Source of the DNA: Streptomyces genisteinicus
GTDB taxonomy: Bacteria > Actinomycetota > Actinomycetes > Streptomycetales > Streptomycetaceae
Length of the DNA stretch: 64,000 nt
Direction: 5' to 3'
NCBI RefSeq assembly: GCF_014489615.1
Contig: NZ_CP060826.1
Span: 1-64,000, forward strand
Shown: one piece after another, positions 18,106 to 26,434 of the stretch
How the letters are laid out: each line of letters opens with the position of its first letter
Position numbering within the stretch: the first letter of the stretch is position 1
Translations under genes and position numbers: made by a program
The notes under the pieces: model-generated
Told to the model about the DNA's origin: nothing
Database searches by the model: none
The model's input: only the letters and a program-made list of their open reading frames with translations

Positions 18106-18336
18106 TCACCGGCCCTCGCTCCCGAACTGCAAGCGAGGCGAGGGAACCCGCTCGATGGCGTCCCGAAGCCAAGTGCGGCTCGGGTGGAGATACGGACTTG
18201 GCGAGTGGGGATTCTTCTGGCCGAGCAGGGCCTGGACCTCGTCCAGGCTGCCGCCGGCGTCCGCGACGTTGCTGGCCATCGCGTGGCGACACATCCGAGG
18301 CGTGATCATCCGGCCCAGACCGGCGGTGATGACGCT
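18106..18336 (-). pseudogene. C-terminal remnant of a tyrosine recombinase (phage-type integrase)
   Basis: The frame reads ITPRMCRHAMASNVADAGGS, then LDEVQALLGQKNPHSPSPYL and a basic tail ending VPSPR. This matches the end of tyrosine recombinases: the HxxR-like motif is degenerate (TPRMCRHAMAS), LGH has become LGQ, and the catalytic Tyr block is SPSPYLHPS. Nothing of the N-terminal or central parts is found upstream, so only the last 76 residues remain. It is debris of an integrative element or transposon. Confidence 0.65.
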
Positions 18337-18451
18337 CTTTGAAATCGGCCACCCTCTGTTCAGGGGTGACCCCACACCTGCTCGCGATTCCCCAGTCTGG
18401 AGTGACATGACCTCCGTGGGGCAGGGGGCCGGTTTGTTCTTCGGCTGATGG

Positions 18452-18949
18452 TCAGGGCTGGTTCGCGATCTGTCGGCTGAGCTGTTCGAGGAAATCCTGC
18501 AAGCTGGACGCGGCGACCTCGAAGTCGTCAAACCAGGAGGCCGTGGTGGACTTCCAGACTCGTCCGCTGTCTCCGATCGCGAACAGATGGCCCCCGCCGT
18601 CGCTGGCGAAGACCAGTGCGATCGATTCGCCGTCGATCGAAGCGGGGCCGTACTCGCGGAAGTGTTCCGCCACCGTTGCTGGTGAGTGGATGAAGTACCC
18701 GTTGTCAACGTCGGGCAGGGAAGCCTCGCTGATCACCCAGTAGAGAGTGGTCAGGTCGGAGGGGATCGGCGTCAGGTCCACGAGCGCGTCCGTCGCCTGG
18801 TTGCTGTCGTCGGTTGCGAGCATCACGGCGTTGCGGCCGGGCGGGAAGCCGTGCGTGGGGAGGAAGGACTGCATCAGCCTCGTCAGCGCCGCGTCGGCCT
18901 GTTCCCGCCAGGACCGGACCGACTCCGCGTCAAGCCGCTCACCAGGCAC
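18452..18949 (-). CDS. SMI1/KNR4 (SUKH)-like protein
   Basis: This is a 165-residue protein. The core reads TLYWVISEASLPDVDNGYFI, then a GESIALVFASDGGGHLFAIG block typical of the SUKH fold, and ends with WKSTTASWFDDFEVAASSLQ. SUKH proteins often act as immunity partners of secreted or contact-dependent toxins. No toxin gene is adjacent. The GTG start at 18949 is preferred because GAGGGGG lies before it; the frame extends upstream without a site. The gene appears intact within a decayed zone. Confidence 0.6.
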   Translation of the reverse strand: MPGERLDAESVRSWREQADAALTRLMQSFLPTHGFPPGRNAVMLATDDSNQATDALVDLTPIPSDLTTLYWVISEASLPDVDNGYFIHSPATVAEHFREYGPASIDGESIALVFASDGGGHLFAIGDSGRVWKSTTASWFDDFEVAASSLQDFLEQLSRQIANQP

Positions 18950-19133
18950 GTTTCCCCCTCGAATACGCGTGGGACCCGCTGGCGCGAGCCCGGAAGAACA
19001 TATCGGAGGGGTCAGCATGGAGTGCGATGGGAACCGCGTTTTCCCATCCGCGGCTCCTGAACCGGCCAAACCTGCTCAGGCGATCTCCCCACTCATCGTG
19101 TGATCTTGCCCGGCGTGTCGAACTGGGATCGGA

Positions 19134-20207
19134 GTGTCGTGGAGAGCCTGCGTGCGCAAGTCTCACACACTGCGTCGTCAGGGTTGGACGATCTCAGCGA
19201 TTGCGCGGCATCTGGGACGTGACCGCAAGACGATCCGCGCCTATCTGAACGGCGACCAGGTCCCTGGCCAGCGACGTCAGAGCCCGGACGCGTTCGTGCC
19301 TTTCCTGCAGTACTGCCGGCAGCGGCTCGCCGATGATCCGCATCTGTGGGCCTCGACCCTGTTCGACGAGGTCAGGGACTTGGGCTATGAAGGCGGCTAC
19401 TCGACCTTCACCCGTGCGCTTCGCCGCTACCAGGTCCGGCCGCACTGCGAGCCGTGTCACGCCGCGACGGGCCGGAACGTCGCGGTGATCGCGCATCCGC
19501 CGGGCGAGGAGATCCAGTTCGACTGGCTGGAGCTTCCGGACGCGCCCGAGTTGTGGGGAGTGGGCGAGCACGCTCACCTGCTGGTCGGGGCGCTCGCGCA
19601 TTCGGGCCGGTGGCGGGCGGTGCTGGCGGAGTCCGAGGACTTCCCGCACCTGGTCCAGGCCCTCGATCAGGTGGTCCGCAAGCTGGGCGGGACCGCGAGG
19701 CGGTGGCGCTTCGACCGGATGGCCACGGTCTGTTACCCCTCCAGCGGGCAGGTCACCGCGTCTTTTGCCGCGGTCGCGAAGTACTACGGCGTCGGAGTCG
19801 ACATTTGTCCGCCTCGTCGAGGCAACCGCAAGGGTGTCGTCGAGAAGGCTAACCATTCGGCAGCCCAACGCTGGTGGCGCACGGTTCCCGACGCGCTGAC
19901 CGTCGTCCAGGCCCAATCCGGCATCGACAAGATCACCGTCCGCATGGATGAACGCCGCCGGTCGGTGGACGGGGTCAAGGTCACCGTCGGTGAACTCGCT
20001 GCCGCTGAAATGCTGCTCGACGTCCCGGTCCGGCCGTTCCCGGCCGAGCTGGAGGTTGAGCGGACCGTGAGCCCGCAGTGCCTCGTTTCCTTCGACGGGA
20101 ATCTGTATTCCGTCCCGCCGGGATTCGCCGGCGCCCAGGTCAGGGTCATGCACCGGCTCGGTGAGAGCCACCTCGACATCGCCACTGCCGGGACAAGATC
20201 TACATAA
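19134..20207 (+). CDS. IS21-family (IstA-like) transposase, 3'-truncated
   Basis: This 357-residue protein has an N-terminal helix-turn-helix (GWTISAIARHLGRDRKTIRAYL), the integrase core with first Asp in IQFDWLELPD and Glu in RGNRKGVVEKANH, and the beginning of the Mu-type C-terminal domain (LVSFDGNLYSVPPGFAGAQV). It stops at GTRST, where full-length relatives continue for 50 residues or more. No istB ATPase gene follows. No matching terminal repeats were found. The element is therefore an immobile fragment. Start is GTG at 19134. Confidence 0.75.
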   Translation: MSWRACVRKSHTLRRQGWTISAIARHLGRDRKTIRAYLNGDQVPGQRRQSPDAFVPFLQYCRQRLADDPHLWASTLFDEVRDLGYEGGYSTFTRALRRYQVRPHCEPCHAATGRNVAVIAHPPGEEIQFDWLELPDAPELWGVGEHAHLLVGALAHSGRWRAVLAESEDFPHLVQALDQVVRKLGGTARRWRFDRMATVCYPSSGQVTASFAAVAKYYGVGVDICPPRRGNRKGVVEKANHSAAQRWWRTVPDALTVVQAQSGIDKITVRMDERRRSVDGVKVTVGELAAAEMLLDVPVRPFPAELEVERTVSPQCLVSFDGNLYSVPPGFAGAQVRVMHRLGESHLDIATAGTRST

Positions 20208-20554
20208 GCTCCGTGAGTAAAGCTTTCGCAAGTCACCCCGTCAACCCCTGAACGGCCCGCCAAGACTGCGCTGACCTGCGGTTATGACACGATCGCTATA
20301 GCTGGCCCGCTTTTGCTCCCCACCGCTGAAGGCCGGGGAGGGCGGATTTCGGGCACAGGTTGGCCACATCAACGCGGGTGCGGTGCCCAGCACGCTGCGG
20401 TCCCGCTCCTGCAGGCCCGACACCATCGGCGATGCCGCTGACGGCGATAGCCCGGTGGTGACGTCGGAGTTGCACCAGGACGTCCTGGACTGCTGCACCC
20501 CTGCACCGGCGGGGAAGGACGGGGCGACAAGCCCGGGCCGTCTCATCCGGATCT
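20208..20554. other. Intergenic region downstream of the truncated transposase
   Basis: No gene recognised. There is a short hairpin (CTCCCC with GGGGAG around 20315-20339). The rest is likely a scar between the transposase fragment and the duplicated SUKH fragment. Confidence 0.4.
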
Positions 20555-20760
20555 TGCATGGTGATCGGCATGAATACGGAAACCTGCGACCCGGCCGAGC
20601 TGGCCGTCCTGCGCGAGATCCTCGCGTCCCGTGCCGGGGCGGCGCAGCCGGCCAGCTGGGAGGCGGTGCGATCCTTCGAGGCCGAGCACGTCATAGTGCT
20701 GCCGGAGCCGTACGCACGTGCGTGGCCGATGCCGGGGACGGCTTGCGGTCCGGGCATGGC
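20555..20760 (+). pseudogene. Broken duplicate of the SUKH gene at 62344
   Basis: From about 20547 the DNA closely follows the SUKH gene at 62335-62505. The encoded MNTETCDPAELAVLREI and WEAVRSFEAEH blocks are nearly the same as there. At about 20713 one base is missing relative to the intact copy. In the shifted frame similarity continues (RTCVADAGDGLRSG versus RTFVAEVCDGLRAG) to about 20760 and then ends. The gene is frameshifted and lacks its last 130 or so residues. It is a dispersed, decayed paralogue. Confidence 0.75.
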
Positions 20761-20854
20761 CCGGGCTCGCGCCTATCAGCGGGTGCAGGCGGCGGTAGGC
20801 CAGATGAATGCGGGGCCGTGAAAGCGCAACGGCCTCCTCGTCCCCCCGGAGTGG

Positions 20855-20900
20855 CGGAGCCTCCCGTGCCGGCCGTCCACGCAAGGCGCGGGAGGCTCCG
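20855..20900. terminator. Hairpin terminator
   Basis: CGGAGCCTCCCG pairs with CGGGAGGCTCCG across a 22-base loop. It sits downstream of the broken SUKH copy and upstream of the DoxX gene end. Confidence 0.6.
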
Positions 20901-21141
20901 ATCTTGTGGTGGGCGGTGCCGCGCGCACGGAGACTGACTGTGAGCGCCCCCTACTTGACCCGTCGCGCCATGAGAGCGGCTCCATATGCTTGGTCAGCGG
21001 CGAGGAGCAGACGAGGTCCAGCCACTGTCCGGTGGGATGTCCGTGCGTCTTCGATGGACGGGAGGGACTGGCAGAGGCCTTGGTTCGTGCAGTCTGCACG
21101 GTCGGGGCGCGTTCTCCCTGTCGTCGTACTCTTCGGGCCGG

Positions 21142-21552
21142 TCAGCGGCGGCGCGGGACGGTCAGGGTGTGGCGTCGGCCGTAGGCGACAGTGCCGAGGA
21201 GGGCGGCGGCGATCAGCGGGGTGGCCCAGTTGCCGCCGTTCAGGAAGGCCCAGGTGAACACCTCGGCGCCGAGCATCACGCCGACCAGGCCGAGGGCTGC
21301 GAGCGCCGCCAGGCGCGGGAGCAGCAGGCCGACGGCACCGGCCAGTTCCAGCATGCCGGTGAGGTACATGAGCCAGTCTCCCCAGCCGATCGCGTCGAAG
21401 GTGGCGGTGGCCGAGGAGTGCGCCACGAGCTTCGGGGCGGCGCTGGCGACGCCGTAGAACAGGGCCAGCAGGATCTGCAGACCCCACAGCGCGCGGTCGG
21501 CGCGGCGGGAGACAACGGGGGCGGTGGCGGCGGAGAGCGCGGTGGAGGTCAT
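21142..21552 (-). CDS. DoxX family membrane protein
   Basis: This 136-residue protein has four predicted membrane helices: ALWGLQILLALFYGVASAAP; GDWLMYLTGMLELAGAVGLL; LAALAALGLVGVMLGAEVFT; and PLIAAALLGTVAYG. The order and the GMLELAGAVGLLLPR block fit the DoxX/DoxD-like family. The ATG at 21552 has AAGGAC before it. Some family members take part in redox or oxidative-stress complexes; no partner is adjacent here. Confidence 0.75.
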   Translation of the reverse strand: MTSTALSAATAPVVSRRADRALWGLQILLALFYGVASAAPKLVAHSSATATFDAIGWGDWLMYLTGMLELAGAVGLLLPRLAALAALGLVGVMLGAEVFTWAFLNGGNWATPLIAAALLGTVAYGRRHTLTVPRRR

Positions 21553-21667
21553 GGTCGGGTCCTTCGGAGTGGCGTCGGGCCGCGGTGCGCGGTCACCCAT
21601 GTAGACGACCACCGTCTTGCGAACTCATCGGCTTTTGGCAGGCGTTCATTGTCCGCTCGAGGTGGAA

Positions 21668-21811
21668 TCAACAGGACGGCCGGCTGGGGGCGCGGGAGAC
21701 GTCCTCGAACGGTCCCTCGGCATGCGCCTTCAGCGCCTCCCGCTCACGGCCGTCCGCGGTGAGTGCTCCGGCGTGCGCGGACTGCGGAAGTTCGCGTCGG
21801 CACGCCCACAA
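21668..21811 (-). CDS. Possible 47-residue ORF, function unknown
   Basis: From TTG 21811 a frame with mostly G or C in third positions reads WACRRELPQSAHAGALTADG and ends PFEDVSRAPSRPSC. It is rich in charged residues and matches no family I know. There is no good ribosome site, so it may be the end of a lost gene. The rest of 21553-22007 has no recognised feature. Confidence 0.2.
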   Translation of the reverse strand: MWACRRELPQSAHAGALTADGREREALKAHAEGPFEDVSRAPSRPSC

Positions 21812-22007
21812 CACCCGTGACTACGCAGAGTGCGCAAACGTATCCGCAGGATAGTTAACGGGGGTCGGCATCAGCAGCCGAGAGCCGGGAAGGGCGCCCG
21901 CCCCGGCACGCGGCACAGGGCCGCTCCGCGCACCCGGGAGCACCGGCGGCCCACGGTGGTGCCGACACGACGGCACCCGAGCGGAAACACGGAAGAAGAC
22001 ACCGTCA

Positions 22008-22108
22008 TGGCCACCTACCGGGAGTTCGTCAGGCTGGAGTGCGTCAAGCCGTCCGAGCCCTACGGCGACGAGCTGTACATGCTGCAGAACGGCACGAAGA
22101 CGTCCTGA
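22008..22108 (+). pseudogene. 33-residue gene fragment (MATYREFVRLECV)
   Basis: ATG 22008 follows GGAAGAAG at good spacing. The short product reads MATYREFVRLECVKPSEPYG, then DELYMLQNGTKTS and stop. It looks like the first strands of a larger beta-sandwich protein family of Streptomyces (MATYREFVRLECV... start), cut after 33 codons. A true small protein is possible but less likely. Confidence 0.4.
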
Positions 22109-22160
22109 CCGACAACGGCGGGCCCCATGGCCCGCCAACCCCGCATCGGCGGCGAGGGTG

Positions 22161-22212
22161 ATGAATGCGGCTGGGGCCACCCCTGAGAGGGTGTGGCCCC
22201 AGCCGCATTCAT
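22161..22212. terminator. Very strong bidirectional hairpin
   Basis: There are 20-base perfect arms (22161-22180 and 22193-22212) with a 12-base loop. It is placed between the convergent 22008-22108 fragment and the CsbD gene, so it would end both transcripts. Confidence 0.75.
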
Positions 22213-22228
22213 GTGCTCTGCCGTCAGA

Positions 22229-22402
22229 TCACCGGCGGAAGGCGTCCTTCGTCTTCTCCTTGGCCAGGCGCGCGTCACCGCGCTGCTGGTCCGCCCTGCC
22301 CTCTGCGGCCATGCGCTCGTTTCCGGCAGCCCGGCCGACAGCCTCCTTGGCCTTGCCCTTGGCCTGCTCGACATGCGCCTTCGACTTCTGCTCGCCCGAC
22401 AC
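22229..22402 (-). CDS. CsbD family stress protein
   Basis: This is a 57-residue hydrophilic protein with GTG start at 22402 and an excellent AGAGGAGGT ribosome site. It reads SGEQKSKAHVEQAKGKAKEA, then VGRAAGNERMAAEGRADQQR, and ends TKDAFRR. The AKGKAKEAVGRAAGNERM block followed by a GRADQ repeat is the CsbD signature. CsbD proteins are small stress-induced proteins (sigma-B regulon in Bacillus) of unclear mechanism. The gene is complete and followed directly by a strong terminator. Confidence 0.85.
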   Translation of the reverse strand: MSGEQKSKAHVEQAKGKAKEAVGRAAGNERMAAEGRADQQRGDARLAKEKTKDAFRR

Positions 22403-22639
22403 GCGGACCTCCTCTGTCGTACCGAATAGGTCGTACAGTTCGCGTGCTCACACGTCCCCGTCTCAAACACCCCACCGCGGCAGAAGATCAAAGGCCGGGC
22501 AACCTCACAAAGCCACTCACTCTCTGGGATGGCCACTGAAGAAACTCGTGGTCCGGCTGGTTCTCTCCAGCGGCGGCTCAACCCGGGGCTTTCTCGGCGC
22601 GGAAGAGGAGTGCGAGGAAGGGGTGCCGGACCTCGCGGG

Positions 22640-22767
22640 CGCTGGTGGACCTCGGCTATGTGAGTGTCCCCGGGAAACTGCTGGAGAGCGACTACGAGGG
22701 CCTCAGCGCGCTGGAGCACTTCGCAGCGCGGCCCGGCTGGTGGGCGCGGTTCTTCGGCTTTGTATGA
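22640..22767 (+). pseudogene. C-terminal gene fragment of unknown family
   Basis: The frame reads ALVDLGYVSVPGKLLESDYEG, then LSALEHFAARPGWWARFFGF and stop at 22767. The composition is coding-like (amphipathic, Trp/Phe-rich end), but no start is present and the upstream frame is disrupted. It is probably the last 40 residues of a lost protein. The following 22768-23148 and the preceding 22403-22639 hold no recognised gene. Confidence 0.3.
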
Positions 22768-23148
22768 TCCGCCCGCCTGGCGGGGTTTCGCGGCAAGGTC
22801 TGAACCTGTCGTTTCACGTTCGACTTCGAACAGGTGCGCCTCGAAGTGGCAGGCTGTGGTCGTGAAGCTCGCGAGGGACGACCAGTCAAGGACGCTGTCG
22901 ACGTGCTGGCTCTACTGGATTGCCGTACCGACCGGGGACCAAGCGGGAGTCATTATGTCCCTTGGCCTCACCCGTCCCGTGGCCTGGATCATGAGGGTCT
23001 CCTGATGCAGTCGCGCTGGACGGGTGGGTGAGGGATGGGACTCACAGAAGGTGCCTGCAGGGGCGGTGTCGAGGGCGGCCGTCTCTCAGGCGCGGGGGTC
23101 GCCGGCCGGCTGCGGATCGCGGGCCGCAGGGTTGCGCCGTTGCCGTGC

Positions 23149-23910
23149 TTACGACGTTGCGCTCCGGGTGTCGATCACGGTCGGGATGCCGCGCTCGGCC
23201 CAGTGCAGGCGGTCCGCCAGGCCGGCGTCGGCGAAGGCAGCGGCGATGCCGTCACGTCCCTGGGTGAAGTGGTCCCAGGCGTCGTAGTGCACGGGTACCA
23301 CCGTTCCGGCGCCCAGGGCGCGCGTCAGGCGCGCTCCTTGCTCGCCGTCCATGGTGATGTAGTCGTCGCCGAAGTACGGCACGAGGGCGGCTCCGAAGTG
23401 GAGGACGGCGGCGCCGACGGTGAAGCGCCGGGCGATCTCGTCGAGTTCGTCGTAGTAGACGGTGTCGCCGGAGACGTACAGGGCCTCGTCCTCGCCGGGA
23501 GTACGCAGCAGGAAGCCGATGACGTCGCCGGCGTGCCGTCCCAGGGCCGCGGTGACGAGCAGCGTCCCGCGTTCGCCGGTGAGTTCGTGCGTCTCCCAGG
23601 GGGCGAGCCCCACCGCTTGGCCGCCGAGCCGCTGGGCACCGCTGACAGTGGTGAGAACGGTCCGGCCGTCGAGCAGGGCCCGGCCGGCGGCGTCGAGGTT
23701 GTCGGGGTGTTCGTCGTGGCTGAGCAGGACCGCGTCCAGGGCCGGGAGGTCGGCGGCCTCGACGGCGGGGCCGGTGAGGCTGCGCAGGGTGACGGGTCCC
23801 GTGGGGTACTCCGTGGGCGCGTGGTCGAAGGCGGGATCGGTCAGCAGGGTCAGGCCGCCCGTTTCGAGGAGGACGGTCGCGGTGCCGATGTACGTGAGGG
23901 TCGTCTTCAT
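23149..23910 (-). CDS. MBL-fold metallo-hydrolase (UlaG-like)
   Basis: This is a 253-residue cytosolic protein. It starts TLTYIGTATVLLETGGLTLL with an early DPAFDH Asp. The metal block LLSHDEHPDNLD is a variant of HxHxDH seen in this branch of UlaG-like proteins. TGERGTLLVTAALGRH, YVSGDTVYYDEL (Asp bridging the metals) and TVVPVHYDAWDHF (final His) follow. It probably hydrolyses an ester, lactone or phosphodiester; substrate unknown. ATG 23910 has GGGAGAG upstream. Confidence 0.75.
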   Translation of the reverse strand: MKTTLTYIGTATVLLETGGLTLLTDPAFDHAPTEYPTGPVTLRSLTGPAVEAADLPALDAVLLSHDEHPDNLDAAGRALLDGRTVLTTVSGAQRLGGQAVGLAPWETHELTGERGTLLVTAALGRHAGDVIGFLLRTPGEDEALYVSGDTVYYDELDEIARRFTVGAAVLHFGAALVPYFGDDYITMDGEQGARLTRALGAGTVVPVHYDAWDHFTQGRDGIAAAFADAGLADRLHWAERGIPTVIDTRSATS

Positions 23911-24121
23911 GGCTCTCCCTGGATGGTGGGTACGGGCCGGCCGGCCCGGTCGGCCGGCAGGGGCTCGTTTCTGGTTGCTGCCGGGCGGGACAGCCGGGCG
24001 GAAGGGGCCTCGCCCGTGCAGACACGGCCGCATCGGGTGTGCCGTGACATCGGGCGGATGGCTGCCCGGCCGGGTAGGCGATGCGAAGAGTGCGGGCCGG
24101 TGCGCGGCCGTGTGCGACGCC

Positions 24122-24152
24122 GGCCTGGCCGGCCCGTCGGGCCGGCCAGGCC
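24122..24152 (-). terminator. Hairpin terminator after the ribosome-inactivating protein gene
   Basis: There are 14-base perfect arms (24122-24135 and 24139-24152) with a three-base loop, 25 bases past the stop at 24177. It separates the toxin gene from the MBL-fold hydrolase gene. The rest of 23911-24121 has only GC-rich sequence. Confidence 0.75.
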
Positions 24153-24176
24153 CTCGTTGCTGTCGCGGTCCTGGAC

Positions 24177-25091
24177 CTACCGGTGTTTCGCCGTGTTCAG
24201 TACCCGTCGCAGCTGTTCCCAGTTGTTGATGACGTGCAGGCCGATGATGACGAGAGGTCCGGGATGGGTGGGCCCGAGATAGGCGCGGGCCCAGTCGGAT
24301 ATTCTTGCCCAGTTGTTCGCCATGGCGATCTGGTTCTCTCCCATGCCGTCCCGTCGCCAATTGCTGTCGCCGACGGCGGCGTGCATGTAGTAGTAGATGT
24401 CATCGAAGCGGGTGGCCTCGCTGATGAACTGGGTGAAGAACAGGTAGGACGAGGCGGTCGCTCGCCGTGCGTTGCCTTCCCAGGGGCGCTGGACGTAGGC
24501 GAGCTGGTAGAAGTAGTTCCACGCCGAATTGGCGGAGATGGGCAGCTCGGACCTGTCGCGGTCTGCGGCGCGATTGATACTTCCGTAGGTGCTGTCGAAC
24601 GGCAGTGTGCCGCCACCAGCCGGGTCGTATACGAACCCGGTGTTCTGGTCGTTGCTCGGGTATGTCGGGAACTGTGCGAGCGTGTCACGCAGGTTGTACT
24701 CGGGGTCGGCTGCCATGAACGTGCCGTGGATGTTGGTGAAGCCCCTGAGGTAGAGGTTGTGGGGTTCGATCCACAGGCGCAGCCAGGTGTTGCCGCTGTA
24801 GAGACGCACGGACATCAGTGACACGCGCTCGTCCTGCGTTTCGAAGACGTCGTCCCGCAGGCGGTGGGCGGCGGCGTTGCGGATGCTGGCGATCAAGGCG
24901 TGATAGGACTCCGCATAGTCCGCATTGCCCCAGCTCTCGACCTCCATGTAGGTGAAGCTGATCCGATTGAACGGAGTGTCGGCGAAGGCCGGCTTTGCGC
25001 CGGGCAGGAGGAGTCCGCTCACTGCGGCCAGCAGGGCCAGCAGAATGGCCAATGGGCGGCGTACCGGTGTGAACAGAGTCTGTGTGCTCAT
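24177..25091 (-). CDS. Secreted ribosome-inactivating protein (rRNA N-glycosidase)
   Basis: This is a 304-residue protein of the ricin A-chain/Shiga toxin family, which removes one adenine from the sarcin-ricin loop of large-subunit rRNA. A Sec signal peptide covers residues 1-37 (basic start, long hydrophobic core, cleavage after AFA). Active-site signatures are present: Tyr114 in YLRGF, the FFTQFISEATRF helix with Glu225 and Arg228, and Trp261 in NNWARISDW. These match the known Tyr, Glu, Arg and Trp of ricin A. ATG 25091 has GAAGGAGA before it. There is no B-chain or lectin domain and no immunity gene adjacent. A few Streptomyces carry such single-chain RIPs; export would protect the producer. 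Confidence 0.85.
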   Translation of the reverse strand: MSTQTLFTPVRRPLAILLALLAAVSGLLLPGAKPAFADTPFNRISFTYMEVESWGNADYAESYHALIASIRNAAAHRLRDDVFETQDERVSLMSVRLYSGNTWLRLWIEPHNLYLRGFTNIHGTFMAADPEYNLRDTLAQFPTYPSNDQNTGFVYDPAGGGTLPFDSTYGSINRAADRDRSELPISANSAWNYFYQLAYVQRPWEGNARRATASSYLFFTQFISEATRFDDIYYYMHAAVGDSNWRRDGMGENQIAMANNWARISDWARAYLGPTHPGPLVIIGLHVINNWEQLRRVLNTAKHR

Positions 25092-25228
25092 GATGTCTTC
25101 TCCTTCTGACGTCCGGACTGCTTTCCTCTTGCGGAGTTCTCCTCGAGGCCACTGCGGGTGACAGCGCAGTCGTGAAGGCCGCGGGGAAGCGATGAGGGGC
25201 GGAGGCCGGCTCGCCGGGCCGGGCGTAT

Positions 25229-26434
25229 TCACCTGCTCTGCCAGAGGTCCGGCCCGAAGACCTCGTAGTGGATGGCGCGGGCGTGCAGTCCGGCGTTGAG
25301 GAGGCCGGTGCGTAAGGCGCGCATGAAGGGCAGGGGGCCGCACAGGTAGGCGTCCGTCCGGGGTGTCAGCGGGAGGCGGTCGAGACTCACGGTGCCTTCG
25401 GACGCGTCCGGCCCGGTGAGCGTCCTGGCACCGCGCTCGTACCACAGGTGCAGGGACGCGTTCGTCAGCCGGCTCACGAGTTCGGCCTGTTCCTCGCGGT
25501 GGATGTGGTGGGCGGGGCTCCGGTCGGCGTGCAGGACGTGGATCCGGCGGGTGGAGGCGGAGAGCGCGAGGTGATGGAGCATGGAGAGCATGGGGGTGAC
25601 GCCGATTCCGGCGGAGGCCAGCAGGAGTGGGGTGTCCGCGTCGTGGAGGGCGAGGTCCCCGGAGGGAAGGGAGACCTCCAGGGTGTCGCCGGCGTGTGCG
25701 TGGGCGTGGAGCCAGGAGGACACCTCTCCGTCGGGAGCGCCGGGGCCGGCCGGCTTCTCGCGCTTGACGGTGATGCGCCAGGTCTTGCTCCCGGGTGCGC
25801 AGCAGAGGCTGTACTGGCGTATCTGGCGGGCGCCGTCCGGGAGTTCGACCCGGACGCCGACGTACTGTCCGGGCAGGAAGCGCCGGGCCGTCTCATGGTC
25901 GGGCTCACGCAGGGTCAGGGAGACGACGTCGGCGGTCTCCTCGCGGCGTTCGGCTATCTCCATCCTCCGCCACACGTCGCCGCCGGCGACGGCCGCCTGG
26001 GCGTACAGGCGTGCCTCCGCGGCGATCAGAGCGTTGGCCATCAGCCAGTAGACCTCGTCCCAGGCGGTGGCGACCTGCGGGGTGACGGCTTCGCCGAGGA
26101 CCTCCGCCACGGCACCGAGGAGGTGTCTGCCGACGATGGTGTACTGATCGGGGGTGATGCCCAGCGAGACGTGTTTGTGGGCGATGCGCGCCAGGACGGC
26201 GTCAGGGCGTTCCTCGGGGTGCTCCACCAGGAGCCGTGCGAACGCGGCGATGGCGCCGGCCAGCGCCTCACGCTGCGAGCCGTTGGCCTGGTTCGCCCGG
26301 TTGAACAAGTCGCTCAGCAGAGCGGGGTGTTCGTCGAACAACCGCTGGTAGAAGCGTTCGGCGATCGCGGGCAGTGACGCCTCCACGGTGGGAAGGGTGG
26401 CGCGCACGACCGGGCTGGACTGTGCGGAAAGCAT
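25229..26434 (-). CDS. hmp: Flavohemoglobin (nitric oxide dioxygenase)
   Basis: This 401-residue enzyme converts nitric oxide to nitrate using O2 and NAD(P)H. The globin domain (1-140) includes the proximal His in ARIAHKHVSLGI and Tyr in ERFYQRLF. The FAD domain (about 150-255) has the RQYSLC motif. The NAD domain (about 260-400) has LLASAGIGVTPMLSML, YLCGPLPFMRAL and a final YEVFGPDLW. All signature residues are present. ATG 26434 shares its A with the stop of the upstream frame (TGATG), and GAGGAG lies before it, so translation may be coupled to that remnant. It belongs with Dps and protoglobin in a stress cluster. Confidence 0.9.
   Translation of the reverse strand: MLSAQSSPVVRATLPTVEASLPAIAERFYQRLFDEHPALLSDLFNRANQANGSQREALAGAIAAFARLLVEHPEERPDAVLARIAHKHVSLGITPDQYTIVGRHLLGAVAEVLGEAVTPQVATAWDEVYWLMANALIAAEARLYAQAAVAGGDVWRRMEIAERREETADVVSLTLREPDHETARRFLPGQYVGVRVELPDGARQIRQYSLCCAPGSKTWRITVKREKPAGPGAPDGEVSSWLHAHAHAGDTLEVSLPSGDLALHDADTPLLLASAGIGVTPMLSMLHHLALSASTRRIHVLHADRSPAHHIHREEQAELVSRLTNASLHLWYERGARTLTGPDASEGTVSLDRLPLTPRTDAYLCGPLPFMRALRTGLLNAGLHARAIHYEVFGPDLWQSR

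Noticed and set aside
18106..18336. Active integrase with attachment site
   Set aside because: Only the last 76 residues remain, and no tRNA or direct-repeat attachment site was found nearby.
19134..20207. Functional IS21 element
   Set aside because: The transposase lacks its C-terminal end, no istB gene follows and no terminal repeats were found.
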